From assembly GCA_000169075.1 (NCBI GenBank), contig AAVT01000003.1, positions 124,001 to 188,000 on the forward strand: a DNA stretch of 64,000 bases, read 5' to 3'. The DNA comes from a marine gamma proteobacterium HTCC2143 (GTDB taxonomy: Bacteria > Pseudomonadota > Gammaproteobacteria > Pseudomonadales > Dasaniaceae). Every line of letters begins with the position of its first letter. Within the stretch, counting starts at the first letter, position 1. The position numbers and the translations under genes were made by a program. A model generated the notes under the pieces. The model worked only from the letters and a program-made list of their open reading frames with translations. It did not search any database and was not told the DNA's origin. Shown piece by piece: positions 48,111 to 57,659 of the stretch.

Positions 48111-49171
48111 TCGGCTTTAATCTTATGTGGGCACTTTACTTGCTGCCAGTACCGCTGTTGGCATATTGGCTTATACCGAAAGCACAACAGCATCAAGCGG
48201 CTGTTCGTGTTCCATTTTTTAGTGAGCTGTCAGAACTTCAGCACAACAAAAAGAACGTAATTGGACTGGCGAAACTGCAAACCGCAGTCGTCATTACAAT
48301 ATGGTGCAGTCTAGTGCTGGCAGCAGCTGGACCAACCTGGATTGGCGATCCAATCAATTTACCGAGCAGTGGACGAGATCTACTGCTGGCTGTTGACCTC
48401 TCAGGCAGCATGAAAATCGAAGACATGGAAGTTAACGGCGATCGAGTTCCTAGAATTGTTGCCGTTAAAACGGTACTGAATGAATTCATTCAACGGCGAA
48501 AAGGAGACCGTCTTGGCCTTATTTTATTTGGCAGCCAAGCCTATGTTCAGGCACCCTTGACCTTTGACCAGACCACTGTTCAGCGATTTATGCGAGAAGC
48601 TCAAATCGGTTTTGCCGGAGAGGAAAATACCGCTATCGGTGATGCCATTGGTCTATCAGTGAAACGATTACGAGATCGCCCGGGCGACCGACATGTGATG
48701 ATATTGTTAACTGACGGTCAAAACAATGGCGGTAAAATCAACCCAATACCCGCATCAAAAATCGCTGCCAACAACGGCATTATTATCTATACGATCGGCG
48801 TCGGCGCCGACGAAATGGTCATGCCTGGCGTGCTGGGCAGCAGCTTCGGTTCGAGACGGGTTAACCCTTCTGCCGACCTCGATGAAAAGACATTACAACA
48901 AGTCGCAACCGCGACTGGAGGTCAATACTTCCGGGCAAGGAACCCTCAAGAGCTAGAGAAAATCTATCGACTACTCGATCAATTAGAGCCCGTCGAGGAT
49001 AAAAAAGAAACCTTCCGCCCACAGAAGTCTTTATTTTATTGGCCCCTCGGCCTAGCATTTATTCTTAGCGCGCTTACAGCGCTTATCAAGTTCCCTTGGA
49101 GAGACGGCTTGCATTTATCCAAAACCAACAAAGAGCCGCCAGCCATTTCCCCCGGAGAACTGAACCACTAA
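48107..49171 (+). CDS. BatA-like VWA membrane protein
   Basis: A 354-residue protein with two N-terminal transmembrane helices (about 5-23 and 56-76), a von Willebrand A domain (about 90-280) and a final transmembrane helix (about 308-328). The metal-ion-dependent adhesion site DxSxS is at D97, S99, S101 (AVDLSGSM), with further MIDAS residues in the GDRLGLILFGSQAY region. It matches Bacteroides/Leptospira BatA. The stop overlaps the next ATG as TAATG. Confidence 0.9.
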   Translation: MIGFNLMWALYLLPVPLLAYWLIPKAQQHQAAVRVPFFSELSELQHNKKNVIGLAKLQTAVVITIWCSLVLAAAGPTWIGDPINLPSSGRDLLLAVDLSGSMKIEDMEVNGDRVPRIVAVKTVLNEFIQRRKGDRLGLILFGSQAYVQAPLTFDQTTVQRFMREAQIGFAGEENTAIGDAIGLSVKRLRDRPGDRHVMILLTDGQNNGGKINPIPASKIAANNGIIIYTIGVGADEMVMPGVLGSSFGSRRVNPSADLDEKTLQQVATATGGQYFRARNPQELEKIYRLLDQLEPVEDKKETFRPQKSLFYWPLGLAFILSALTALIKFPWRDGLHLSKTNKEPPAISPGELNH

Positions 49172-51078
49172 TGTCACCTTTATTATTGGAACAGTTCCAT
49201 TTCCTTCGACCCTACTGGCTGCTAAGTATTATACCCGCCTGCTTGGTGACGATACTGTTTTGGCAACTCAAGCGCAGCGCCGTTAGTTGGCATGGTGCAA
49301 TCGCCCCGCAACTACTTCAGCATCTCGTCGATAAGGGCATCAGTAAGACATCACGCTGGCCATGGCTTGCCTTACTCATTGCGTGGATCATCGCCGCTGT
49401 AGCTATGTCTGGGCCAACCTGGATCAAGCTACCTCAGCCGGTCCATCAGCGTCAGGATGCCCTAGTTATTGTGTTAGACCTGTCACTGTCAATGTTGGCA
49501 GAAGATATCAAACCATCGAGATTAGTCAGGGCTCGTCATAAAGTTCTCGATATACTCAATCATCGCAATGAAGGTCTTTCCGCATTAATCGCATATTCAG
49601 GCGACGCTCACGTTGTATCGCCACTAACCGATGACAACCCAACCGTCGCCAACTTAGCTCCGGCATTAACCCCGGACATGATGCCAGTCTATGGAAGCGA
49701 TCCCGTAGCGGCACTAACACTGGCTAAACAACTTTTTACAAACGCTGGCATAACTAGCGGGAGGGTATTGTTACTCACCGATGGTGTTACTCAAAACGAC
49801 GTTGATGATATTGATAGTGAACTGCGTAATCTCGGATTTGAATTATCGATCATGGGAATCGGCACGGTTGATGGCGCTCCGATACCTTTCAACAACAGCT
49901 TTCTTAAAGATAACAGCGGAAATATTATCGTGCCGCAATTAGATCGATCGCGGCTGGAAAGTTTGGCGCAAAAGAATAGTGGCCGTTACACCGATATCAG
50001 CCTTGATGACAGTGATGTGGAGTTTTTACTACCCACGATTATTCCTCGTGCTAACGAAAAAACAACGGTCACTGAACGAAATTTTGATCAGTGGGATGAT
50101 CGTGGACCGTTGCTAGTTTTCTTGATCTTACCTTTTGCACTGTTAGCATTTCGTCGTGGCTGGCTATTAGTTTTACCACTGGTGGTCATCCTACAGCCAG
50201 AAACTGGCCACGCCCTCGAATGGGAAGACTTGTGGCAACGCCCTGATCAACGCGGTGAAGTAGCAATGCAACAGGGAGACCCAGAACAAGCAGCCAGGTA
50301 TTTTGAACATAAGCAATGGCGAGCAAGCGCAGACTACCGGTCTGGTAACTACAAAGGAGCTACGGCGGGTTTTGGTCAGGAAGAAGATGCTGACGCACAT
50401 TACAATCTTGGCAATTCTTTGGCCAAGTCAGGAAAACTCGACGAAGCAATCGACGCCTATGAAAATGCGTTAGAACAACAACCCACTATGGAAGACGCGC
50501 AATTTAATAAACAGTTAGTTGAGCAATTGTTACAGCAACAAGAACAAGAGCAAGAGCAAGAACAGTCAGACGACGATTCAGAGAGCGGCGAAGACCAACA
50601 AGAATCGCAAAACGATGACCAGAAAACCAACCCAAAAGAGGGTGACAAGCAGCAGGACAGCAGCGGCGACCGACAAGACCAACAGGAACCACCTCAATCT
50701 GAACCAAGTGACCAGAAAGAACAGCAAGAAAACGAAAAAGAGCAAGAGCAAGAGCAAAAGCAAGAGCAAGAGCAAGAGCAAGAGCAAGAGCAAGAGCAAG
50801 AGCAAGAGCAAGAGCAAGAGCAAGAGCAAGAGCAAGAGCAAGAGCAAGAGCAAGATAATGATGCCCAGCAACAACCTTCCGAAGCTACAAAAATGACGCC
50901 AGAGCAAGAACAGCAAGAACAGCAAGAACAGCAAGAACAGCAAGAACAGCAAGCCATGGAACAGTGGATACGCGGAATTCCAGACGATCCGTCGGGATTG
51001 TTACGTCGAAAATTCAACTATGAATATCAAGTTCGCCAATCACAGGGCGCAACAAAAAGGGAGCAGCCTCAGTGGTAA
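49171..51078 (+). CDS. BatB-like VWA protein fused to TPR and a Glu-Gln repeat tail
   Basis: A 635-residue membrane protein. Two transmembrane helices (about 13-32 and 64-80), a VWA domain with MIDAS D103, S105, S107 (VLDLSLSM), and transmembrane helices near 310-345 come first. A periplasmic or cytoplasmic TPR segment (about 380-450, ADAHYNLGNSLAKSGKLDEAIDAYENAL) follows. A very low-complexity tail of about 150 residues contains fifteen successive EQ pairs and then an EQQ repeat. It combines BatB and BatC. The ATG at 49171 overlaps the previous stop by one base; the frame is open further upstream but inside batA. Confidence 0.9.
   Translation: MSPLLLEQFHFLRPYWLLSIIPACLVTILFWQLKRSAVSWHGAIAPQLLQHLVDKGISKTSRWPWLALLIAWIIAAVAMSGPTWIKLPQPVHQRQDALVIVLDLSLSMLAEDIKPSRLVRARHKVLDILNHRNEGLSALIAYSGDAHVVSPLTDDNPTVANLAPALTPDMMPVYGSDPVAALTLAKQLFTNAGITSGRVLLLTDGVTQNDVDDIDSELRNLGFELSIMGIGTVDGAPIPFNNSFLKDNSGNIIVPQLDRSRLESLAQKNSGRYTDISLDDSDVEFLLPTIIPRANEKTTVTERNFDQWDDRGPLLVFLILPFALLAFRRGWLLVLPLVVILQPETGHALEWEDLWQRPDQRGEVAMQQGDPEQAARYFEHKQWRASADYRSGNYKGATAGFGQEEDADAHYNLGNSLAKSGKLDEAIDAYENALEQQPTMEDAQFNKQLVEQLLQQQEQEQEQEQSDDDSESGEDQQESQNDDQKTNPKEGDKQQDSSGDRQDQQEPPQSEPSDQKEQQENEKEQEQEQKQEQEQEQEQEQEQEQEQEQEQEQEQEQEQEQDNDAQQQPSEATKMTPEQEQQEQQEQQEQQEQQAMEQWIRGIPDDPSGLLRRKFNYEYQVRQSQGATKREQPQW
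50764..50853 (+). repeat. Hexanucleotide microsatellite (GAGCAA) x15
   Basis: Fifteen perfect GAGCAA units code for (Glu-Gln)15, about residues 532-561 of the VWA/TPR protein. Because the unit is six bases, copy-number change keeps the frame and only alters tail length. Further imperfect copies flank it from about 50739. Confidence 0.97.
50908..50952 (+). repeat. Nonanucleotide repeat GAACAGCAA x5
   Basis: Five perfect 9-base units code for Glu-Gln-Gln five times, about residues 580-594 of the same protein. It is separated from the hexanucleotide array by about 55 bases of ordinary coding sequence. Confidence 0.95.
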
Positions 51079-52766
51079 CCTTGCGATCGTATTTCTCGCT
51101 TCTCATTTTCCTCAGCGCTCTGATGAATACTGCGGTGGCAACGCCTATGGCCAGCATTGATCGCAGTGTCATTTCGATTGACGACACAATAACCTTCACC
51201 GTACGGGTAAGTGGCACCGGGTCCTTCAAGGGCCCAGATTTGAACTCAATTTATATTGATTTTGAAGTGCTGGGCAATCGACAAAGCAGCCGCCATACCA
51301 TTCGCAATGGTGTATCAGAATCCTGGACAGAATGGATCATTACACTAGCGCCTAAGCGTAAAGGACGGCTAACAATTCCATCTATAGCTGTTAATGGAAA
51401 AAAAACAGAGCCTATTTCAGTCATTGTTCGGGCAAGTCCTCCGATATCTGCCGGCGCGGTCAAACCGGTTTATCTAGAGTCGGAAGTCGACAGCAATTCA
51501 ATCTATGTGCAGCAACAAATCATATTTACCCTGCGGATTTTTCAGTCAATCACTTTAGACAATATGAATCTAACCGAGCCTGAATTCGATGATGCTCTTA
51601 TGGAAAAACTGGGTCAAAACTCCTACCAACGAAAAATACAAAATACGCCGTACCGTGTTCACGAGTTGCAATATGCGATATTCCCACAGAAAACCGGAAG
51701 TTTAATTATACCCGAGCTAGTATTTACCGCTACTGAAGCGGTTGCCAGGCGTTCTGTATTCAGCCTCCCCGGACAAGGACGAACGCTAAGACAAATGTCG
51801 GAGCAGCATAAGATTGAAGTATTGCCCCCCCCAATCGATATTAAGACTGGTATCTGGCTCCCCGCAAAAGACATACAATTAACCGAGAAATGGAGCAGAT
51901 TACCCGATGATATTCGCGTTGGTGATTCCATTACTCGGACAATATCCGTCACCGCGATAAGCTTACTAGATTCACAGCTGCCACCGTTTAACTTCCCGTC
52001 GATCCCGGGAGCCAAACTATACCCCGACCAAGGAAACACTGAGTCCTCGGTTTCTGCTCAAGGAGTAACATCGTCACGTTCCGGTAGCATTGCGATAATA
52101 CCCACGGTGGCAGGAACGCTGCTCCTGCCAGAAATACGATTTAACTGGTGGGATACTAACAGCAAGCAGAACAGGACAGCTGTCATAGCTTCCCGAGAAC
52201 TCACTATCAAGCCGGCTCTACAAAATACTCAGGGGGCAAGTACACCGCTCGCCGTCGATCATAGTCAAGCGAACACTGTAAGCAAGATCACCTCAGACTC
52301 AACATCCAATAGCAGCCGATTATGGCAAATAATTTCTGCCGGCTTAGCACTGGCTTGGGCAATCACTTTATTACTATGGTGGCGCGGTGCACGATTTGCC
52401 GCCCCGTCTTTAGTGCCATCCACAAAAAGCGGTGGTTTGTTGTCAGAGCATACTGCCTTCTCACGACTAAGCTCAGCTTGTAAGTCCAACGAGATCAATG
52501 AGGTGCGGGCAGCTTGTATTGAATGGGCAAACAATTATTGGCACGAATATACCATCAATAACCTACAGGATGTTCAGCGCTGCAGTGATGATGAGGAGCT
52601 CGCCAAAGAATTATCCCAACTGGACAATTCCCTCTACGGAACCGAAAGCAGTCAACATAGCTGGAATGGAGAGCAATTGTTACTGGCGGTAAGTCGTATC
52701 AGGAAGGATGGCCCGAAAAAGTCGGAAAATAGCCAACAAACATTGCCGCCCCTTTATTCAAGCTAG
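51072..52766 (+). CDS. BatD-like oxygen-tolerance family protein
   Basis: A 564-residue exported protein with a signal peptide (about 1-23), several immunoglobulin-like beta domains (about 25-400; IDRSVISIDDTITFTVRVSG, LAPKRKGRLTIPSIAVNGK) and one transmembrane helix (about 415-435, IISAGLALAWAITLLLWW). A cytoplasmic tail follows. This is the BatD layout. The GTG start overlaps the previous gene by seven bases. It is the last gene of the six-gene series and converges with cysH across 15 bases. Confidence 0.9.
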   Translation: MVTLRSYFSLLIFLSALMNTAVATPMASIDRSVISIDDTITFTVRVSGTGSFKGPDLNSIYIDFEVLGNRQSSRHTIRNGVSESWTEWIITLAPKRKGRLTIPSIAVNGKKTEPISVIVRASPPISAGAVKPVYLESEVDSNSIYVQQQIIFTLRIFQSITLDNMNLTEPEFDDALMEKLGQNSYQRKIQNTPYRVHELQYAIFPQKTGSLIIPELVFTATEAVARRSVFSLPGQGRTLRQMSEQHKIEVLPPPIDIKTGIWLPAKDIQLTEKWSRLPDDIRVGDSITRTISVTAISLLDSQLPPFNFPSIPGAKLYPDQGNTESSVSAQGVTSSRSGSIAIIPTVAGTLLLPEIRFNWWDTNSKQNRTAVIASRELTIKPALQNTQGASTPLAVDHSQANTVSKITSDSTSNSSRLWQIISAGLALAWAITLLLWWRGARFAAPSLVPSTKSGGLLSEHTAFSRLSSACKSNEINEVRAACIEWANNYWHEYTINNLQDVQRCSDDEELAKELSQLDNSLYGTESSQHSWNGEQLLLAVSRIRKDGPKKSENSQQTLPPLYSS

Positions 52767-52781
52767 TCGATGAAAAAAAGG

Positions 52782-53426
52782 CTATGCGGCAGTATGTAAG
52801 CCGCACTCGCGACCGTCTTCAACTTTAGTCGGATCGAAATAGTGCTTACAGCTAGGTAGTTTGTTCAATGCCATGTAGCCTACGACTTGCTCCTCTGTCC
52901 AGTAAAAAAAAGGAGCTACTTTTAAGATACCCCGATTGTCGATCGACAATATATCTAAGCTTTTCCGAAATTCCGTTTCCTCTTGACGAATCCCGCTAAC
53001 CCAAACTTCTGGCTGCAAATCATCCAATGCCTTCTGAAAGGGCTCTAACTTAACTTGGCGAGTAAACTCTTCATGAACGTCGGGGTCATCGTCTGGATGG
53101 GGTATTCCGCCCATGATGGCGCTCCGCCGCTCCGCCGTCCATTGAGGTATATAAATCTGCATGTTCGGCTTTAACCTTTCCATAATAATTTCAGCGGCAC
53201 GATAAGTGTCAGGAACGTTGTAACCACTGTCGATCCAAACCACAGGTATTGCCGCATCTGCCGCAGTAATCACATGCAACATCGCAGCGGCATTGGGTGC
53301 AAAACTGGTTGTCGCAATAATAGACTTGCCCAAGGTTGTGGCCCAGCGAACTATGTCCACCGGCGCTTCGTTTTTTAGCGTCTGGTTTAGTGCAGCCAGA
53401 TCCATAGTTTTTATATCCGTAACCAT
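52782..53426 (-). CDS. cysH: Phosphoadenylyl-sulfate (PAPS) reductase family protein
   Basis: It reduces adenylylated sulfate to sulfite using thioredoxin in assimilatory sulfate reduction. The 214-residue product has the PP-loop-derived sulfate site TTSFAPNAA, the VVWIDSGYNVPDTY segment, GIRQEET and the catalytic C-terminal ECGLH. Only single cysteines (SCKHYF and ECGLH) are present, so the paired cysteines of iron-sulfur APS reductases are missing; the enzyme is probably of the PAPS type. It is shorter than E. coli CysH (244) and stands apart from other cys genes. Confidence 0.88.
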   Translation of the reverse strand: MVTDIKTMDLAALNQTLKNEAPVDIVRWATTLGKSIIATTSFAPNAAAMLHVITAADAAIPVVWIDSGYNVPDTYRAAEIIMERLKPNMQIYIPQWTAERRSAIMGGIPHPDDDPDVHEEFTRQVKLEPFQKALDDLQPEVWVSGIRQEETEFRKSLDILSIDNRGILKVAPFFYWTEEQVVGYMALNKLPSCKHYFDPTKVEDGRECGLHTAA

Positions 53427-53633
53427 AATTAAGTCGCTGGTACTATCTGTTCAGGAGTTATTGCAGACTGGACCGCGACTATAAATTAGAAACTATAAAT
53501 AATCAATAAAATCAATTACTTATAATTACAAAATCTAAGCTTATAGCAAAGGAATATTAGAAAATTTGACCCTTTTATACAGACACACTGAGGGGTATTC
53601 TTACCGACACAACCCTACCTATCGTGCTAACTA

Positions 53634-53855
53634 TTAATAATGCGGTGGTCTTTCGTCGAGGTCATTTTTACCCATATCACTGTTAATCTCGTCCAACTGT
53701 AGCTTCTGACTGCTGCACAGCTCATGCAAATTCTCAATCTGCTGCTGTTGCCGAGTAACAACATCATTTAATGACTGCACGGTATCCTCTTGAAATGCCA
53801 ACTGTGACTGCAAATCGATTAGTTGTTGCTTGATAACTTCCAGTTCTTGGATCAC
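53634..53855 (-). CDS. slyX: SlyX protein
   Basis: A 73-residue coiled-coil protein with the SlyX core QLAFQEDTVQSLNDVVTRQQ and the conserved PPHY end. Its function is unknown. The GTG at 53855 is chosen because AAGGGA lies seven bases upstream and the length then equals that of E. coli SlyX (72); the frame is open to 53930. It is divergent from the YciH gene. Confidence 0.9.
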   Translation of the reverse strand: MIQELEVIKQQLIDLQSQLAFQEDTVQSLNDVVTRQQQQIENLHELCSSQKLQLDEINSDMGKNDLDERPPHY

Positions 53856-53957
53856 TGTTTTTCCCTTAATTTTCAATTGACGAACACCATGGACCATCCA
53901 TGCATTATAATGACCCAACAGCGGGATCACCTATAGATAATTTTACAGAGTTTTACC

Positions 53958-54299
53958 ATGAATCGAGTTGTCTACTCTACCGACCAAGGTCGTCATTGCC
54001 CTGATTGCAGCAAACCGATTCAGCAATGTCACTGCAAACAACCGGTGATCTCAAAAAGTGATGGGACAGTGCGCCTGTCGAGAGAAACTAAGGGACGTAA
54101 AGGCAAGGGCGTTACTCTGATTACCGGATTGCCGCTAGCTGAGGGGGAATTAAAAGCATTGGCAAAAGAGTTAAAGCAGCTCTGTGGTACCGGCGGCTCG
54201 ATAAAAAATGGGATCATTGAAATACAGGGAGATCAACGAAATTCTCTACAACTTGCGCTGCAGACCAAGGGCTATAAAGTCAAACTTAGCGGCGGCTAG
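53958..54299 (+). CDS. YciH family translation factor (SUI1/eIF1-like)
   Basis: A 113-residue protein with a short N-terminal cysteine cluster (CPDC ... CHC) and a SUI1/eIF1 domain (about 45-112, GRKGKGVTLITGLPL, CGTGGSIKNGIIEIQGD). E. coli YciH can affect start-codon selection in vitro. It is 48 bases upstream of an unrelated membrane protein gene. Confidence 0.92.
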   Translation: MNRVVYSTDQGRHCPDCSKPIQQCHCKQPVISKSDGTVRLSRETKGRKGKGVTLITGLPLAEGELKALAKELKQLCGTGGSIKNGIIEIQGDQRNSLQLALQTKGYKVKLSGG

Positions 54300-54347
54300 A
54301 ACGCCGAAATAATCAGCATAAACCCTAACAGAAAAGCAGTTTTACCT

Positions 54348-54863
54348 ATGGAAACTTCCGCCTTACTGGAAACAGTAGTCATCTTTATTTCCGGAGCAGG
54401 TTTTGGCGGTTTAGCCCTATATCTGTATATGAAAGAGAAATTGCAAAAGCTACATAATCAGACAGCTTTACGCCGTATCAATATGCTCGAGCAAGTAGCC
54501 CAGCACGCCGGAAAAGTCAGCCATGTTTTCAGCCGATATGCTAGCTTGGTTACCGAAATAGGCATAAGCCGTGATCGAATGTCCCCCGGCCAGAAAAAAG
54601 AACTCGACGAATTAAGTACTCAATTAGTCGATGTCTATGAAGAAGTAGCAATTGCAGAATCGAAGCTTTTATTGCTGGGCGAACAAAAACTCGAAAAAGC
54701 ACTCAAGTTGTATACAACCAAAATGGCACAGTTTCGAAAACAGATTTACCCTGGCCGCTTTAATAGTATCGAGGAGGCCAGCGGCCTGAAAAAGGAAGTT
54801 TCTCAGATGCGCGAGCAGTTTTACAATGTTCTTAGCCAGCGTTATGACCAAAGAATCGGCTAA
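54348..54863 (+). CDS. Membrane-anchored coiled-coil protein, unknown function
   Basis: A 171-residue protein with one N-terminal transmembrane helix (about 8-28) and a helical cytoplasmic part (about 30-170) with coiled-coil character (EELSTQLVDVYEEVAIAESKLLLLGEQKLEKAL-like; heptads of Leu/Glu/Lys). No named family is certain. It is probably co-transcribed with yciH. It converges with the YhhQ gene; a small GC-rich stem near 54905-54925 lies between them. Confidence 0.7.
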   Translation: METSALLETVVIFISGAGFGGLALYLYMKEKLQKLHNQTALRRINMLEQVAQHAGKVSHVFSRYASLVTEIGISRDRMSPGQKKELDELSTQLVDVYEEVAIAESKLLLLGEQKLEKALKLYTTKMAQFRKQIYPGRFNSIEEASGLKKEVSQMREQFYNVLSQRYDQRIG

Positions 54864-54946
54864 CAATCCGCACAACTGGCATCACCTTTACTTCACTTTA
54901 TCCATTGAGGCCCGAAAAGCCTCGTGTCAGCTGGCTTAGTAAATCA

Positions 54947-55714
54947 TTAACGTGATTTAGCAGTCTCTGCCTCGACAACCCAGTCTTTACTATCGACATT
55001 CCAGGTTCTCGCCCAATAAAGAAACGGCGTGTCAGTCAAAGCAATCAGTAATTTAAACACATATTTGGCTAAAGCAAGCTGCATAGCAGTGGTGAAATCA
55101 ACCACGCCCCACCAAACAACAACGCCATAAATAACCGTGTCAATCGCTTGCGATACCATCGTGGAAAGATTGTTACGCAGCCACAAATGACGCCCTTGAG
55201 TTTTCTCCTTGATGTAATGGAAAATCCAAACATCGAAACGTTGGCTGATAAAATACGCGAGCAACGACCCGAGAATAAACCGCGGGGTAAAGTTGAACAG
55301 CGTCTGAGTCGCCTCATGGATGCTAGCAGCAAAGACTGCAGTATTGGGATTACTCGACGGGAGGTACATCAAACTCATACTGATCATAACGATAATGATG
55401 ATGCTGACGACAAACCCAACCATTACCGCTCGATTAGCTTCCCTTCTGCCATACCTCTCGCTTAATAAATCCGTAGAAAAATAAATACTGGAATATAAAA
55501 TAACCCCCATGCTGGTTTGCATTCCAAATATTTCCGTCAACTTAGGGCCTTGCAAATTAGCCAATAGCAGGCTGATGACAATACTGGCATACAAGCCTTG
55601 ACGACCGAACATACGATACAACAGCACAGCAAAGCCCAAATCTATGGCTATCGTAGCAAACCAGAGCAACTCCTGTTGTGTTGAAAAAAAGTGAGCAAAA
55701 AAATCAGTCAACAT
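54947..55714 (-). CDS. yhhQ: Queuosine precursor transporter YhhQ
   Basis: A 255-residue inner-membrane carrier of the YhhQ/Vut_1 family, which imports 7-cyano-7-deazaguanine (preQ0) or preQ1 for queuosine synthesis. It has six or more helices, the SSIYFSTDLLSERYGRREA signature and FTPRFILGSLLAYFISQRFDVWIFHYIKEKT. The ATG at 55714 is preferred over a GTG at 55726. It follows the acyl-CoA dehydrogenase gene closely on the same strand. Together with the QTMAN-like gene it shows that queuosine matters to this organism. Confidence 0.92.
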   Translation of the reverse strand: MLTDFFAHFFSTQQELLWFATIAIDLGFAVLLYRMFGRQGLYASIVISLLLANLQGPKLTEIFGMQTSMGVILYSSIYFSTDLLSERYGRREANRAVMVGFVVSIIIIVMISMSLMYLPSSNPNTAVFAASIHEATQTLFNFTPRFILGSLLAYFISQRFDVWIFHYIKEKTQGRHLWLRNNLSTMVSQAIDTVIYGVVVWWGVVDFTTAMQLALAKYVFKLLIALTDTPFLYWARTWNVDSKDWVVEAETAKSR

Positions 55715-55737
55715 AGTAAATACCACTTAACATCGGC

Positions 55738-57513
55738 TTAAAACTGGTCATCTCGTAGTGCCATCGTTGAATCATGACCCGATAGTACAGCTTTGCCATA
55801 TGCACCTGCACGGGGCATAATTTGCTCTGCATAGAAACGAGCAGTAACCATTTTTGCGCTATAAAATGGCTCGTCTTCTTGTATTTTTTCCTTTGCGATA
55901 AGACTCGATTTTGCGAGCAGCCAGCCACCTAACACCGTACCAACAGCCATCAGTAGATTGACCGCAACAGCCCCCGGTAACTGCTGATTATTTTTTGCCC
56001 GCGGCAGTAACCAGCCTGATAGCTCTTCTAGCGTCTTGGCACCCTCGATTAACGATGCTGTTATCGTCGAAAACTCAGCTCCGCCAACACTTAACAGATC
56101 ACTGGTCGCTCTTACCTCTTCAATTAGCCGTCCAAATTCTCGGCCTTCGTCCCGCATTAGCTTTCGCCCAACAAAATCGTTGGCTTGAATACCCGTAGTA
56201 CCTTCATAGATCGTCGTTATACGTGCGTCACGCATAAATTGCGCGGCTCCGGTTTCTTCAATAAAACCCATCCCACCGTGCACCTGCAGCCCCAACGAAC
56301 TCACTTCCTGAGCAACTTCAGTCGACCATCCTTTAGCAATTGGGGTTAATAATTCGCCCCGAAAATTAGCCAACGTTCGCTCTTGTTTATCGACTGCGTG
56401 ATGAGCATGGTCGAAGGCGGATGAGGTGACATAACAAAGCGCACGTGAAGCCTCCGTCAGTGATCTCATAACCATTAGCATCCTGCGCACGTCTGGATGA
56501 CGAATGATTGAACCCTTTTCACGGTCCCCCGGAGCTTGACCTTGTACTCGATCTTTAGCGTAGGCGGCAGCCTGCTGATAGGCACGATCGGAAACAGCAA
56601 CCCCTTGGCCACCAACATTTAGCCTAGCGTGGTTCATCATAGTGAACATATAGGCCAACCCTTTATTTTCCTCTCCAATCAAATAACCAATGGCCCCCTC
56701 ATTTTCACCAAAACTCATGACACAGGTTGGGCTTCCATGTATACCCAATTTATGCTCGACAGAGACCGCATAGACATCGTTACGGTCGCCAATTGAACCA
56801 TCGCTATTCACTAAAAATTTAGGCACCAGAAAAAGGGAAATACCCTTAACACCCTCCGGTGCATTTGGCGTTCTAGCCAATACTAAGTGCACTACATTTT
56901 CGGTCATCTGGTGGTCGCCCCAAGTAATATAAATCTTGGTACCGTTAATTCGATAGTAGTCTTTTTCTGGCAAGGCACTCGATCGGATGACCGCAAGATC
57001 GGAACCCGCATCAGACTCCGTTAGGTTCATCGCACCGGTCCATTCGCCCGATATCATTTTCTCAAGATATGTGTTTTTGATGGAGGCACTGGCGTGAGAC
57101 TCTATAGCGTTGATAGCTCCCTGACTCAACATGGGGCATAGTCCAAAACTCATATTCGCTGCAGCCCACATTTCCATAGCCGCTAAACCGACGCTTTCTG
57201 GCAAACCCATACCGCCGTATTCCGGATTGCCAGGTAATGCGGCCCAACCGCCATCGACAAACTGCTGATAAGCTTGCGAAAAACCAGCCGTTTCTACAAC
57301 AGCATTATCGACGCATTGAGCGCCATTTAAATCACCCGCGGTATTAAGCGGTGCCAAGACTCCCACGGCAAACTTCCCCGCTTCTTCAAGTACGGTGTCA
57401 ACCAGCTCGGGATTAGTTTCTTCGAACCGTGGCAACTCACATAGGTCCGATAAACCAGCTAATTCATTGAGCACAAAACTCATATCTTTGACAGGTGCGG
57501 AATATTCAAACAT
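55738..57513 (-). CDS. Acyl-CoA dehydrogenase (DmdC/FadE-like, with C-terminal extension domain)
   Basis: A flavoenzyme of 591 residues that oxidises acyl-CoA to enoyl-CoA. It has the LTESDAGSDL and GTKIYITWGDH blocks, the QVHGGMGF and YEGTTGIQANDFVGRK region, and an acyl-CoA dehydrogenase C-terminal domain (about 470-590) ending FYAEQIMPRAGAYGK. This length and layout are those of DmdC, which oxidises methylmercaptopropionyl-CoA in DMSP breakdown, but close paralogues act on ordinary fatty acyl-CoA. The ATG at 57513 has GGAGAG upstream. The gene upstream is a DmdB-like CoA ligase. Confidence 0.9.
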   Translation of the reverse strand: MFEYSAPVKDMSFVLNELAGLSDLCELPRFEETNPELVDTVLEEAGKFAVGVLAPLNTAGDLNGAQCVDNAVVETAGFSQAYQQFVDGGWAALPGNPEYGGMGLPESVGLAAMEMWAAANMSFGLCPMLSQGAINAIESHASASIKNTYLEKMISGEWTGAMNLTESDAGSDLAVIRSSALPEKDYYRINGTKIYITWGDHQMTENVVHLVLARTPNAPEGVKGISLFLVPKFLVNSDGSIGDRNDVYAVSVEHKLGIHGSPTCVMSFGENEGAIGYLIGEENKGLAYMFTMMNHARLNVGGQGVAVSDRAYQQAAAYAKDRVQGQAPGDREKGSIIRHPDVRRMLMVMRSLTEASRALCYVTSSAFDHAHHAVDKQERTLANFRGELLTPIAKGWSTEVAQEVSSLGLQVHGGMGFIEETGAAQFMRDARITTIYEGTTGIQANDFVGRKLMRDEGREFGRLIEEVRATSDLLSVGGAEFSTITASLIEGAKTLEELSGWLLPRAKNNQQLPGAVAVNLLMAVGTVLGGWLLAKSSLIAKEKIQEDEPFYSAKMVTARFYAEQIMPRAGAYGKAVLSGHDSTMALRDDQF

Positions 57514-57659
57514 CGTTACTCTCTCCATAAGCCCGCGTTATCGCTGACTAACAAATGACTAGTACAGTACTATTTGTTTCGACTGTATTTATCGAATAAG
57601 CGACACCATCGAACACCATATTTTATTGTGCCGCTATTCATTAACTGGAACTTTCTTAG

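Noticed and set aside
50519..51017. Long open frames in other frames and on the minus strand across the Glu-Gln repeat (Ser-Lys, poly-Leu and Cys-Ser repeats)
   Set aside because: They are mirror products of the GAGCAA microsatellite, which lacks stop codons in every frame. The plus frame in phase with the VWA/TPR gene is the real one.
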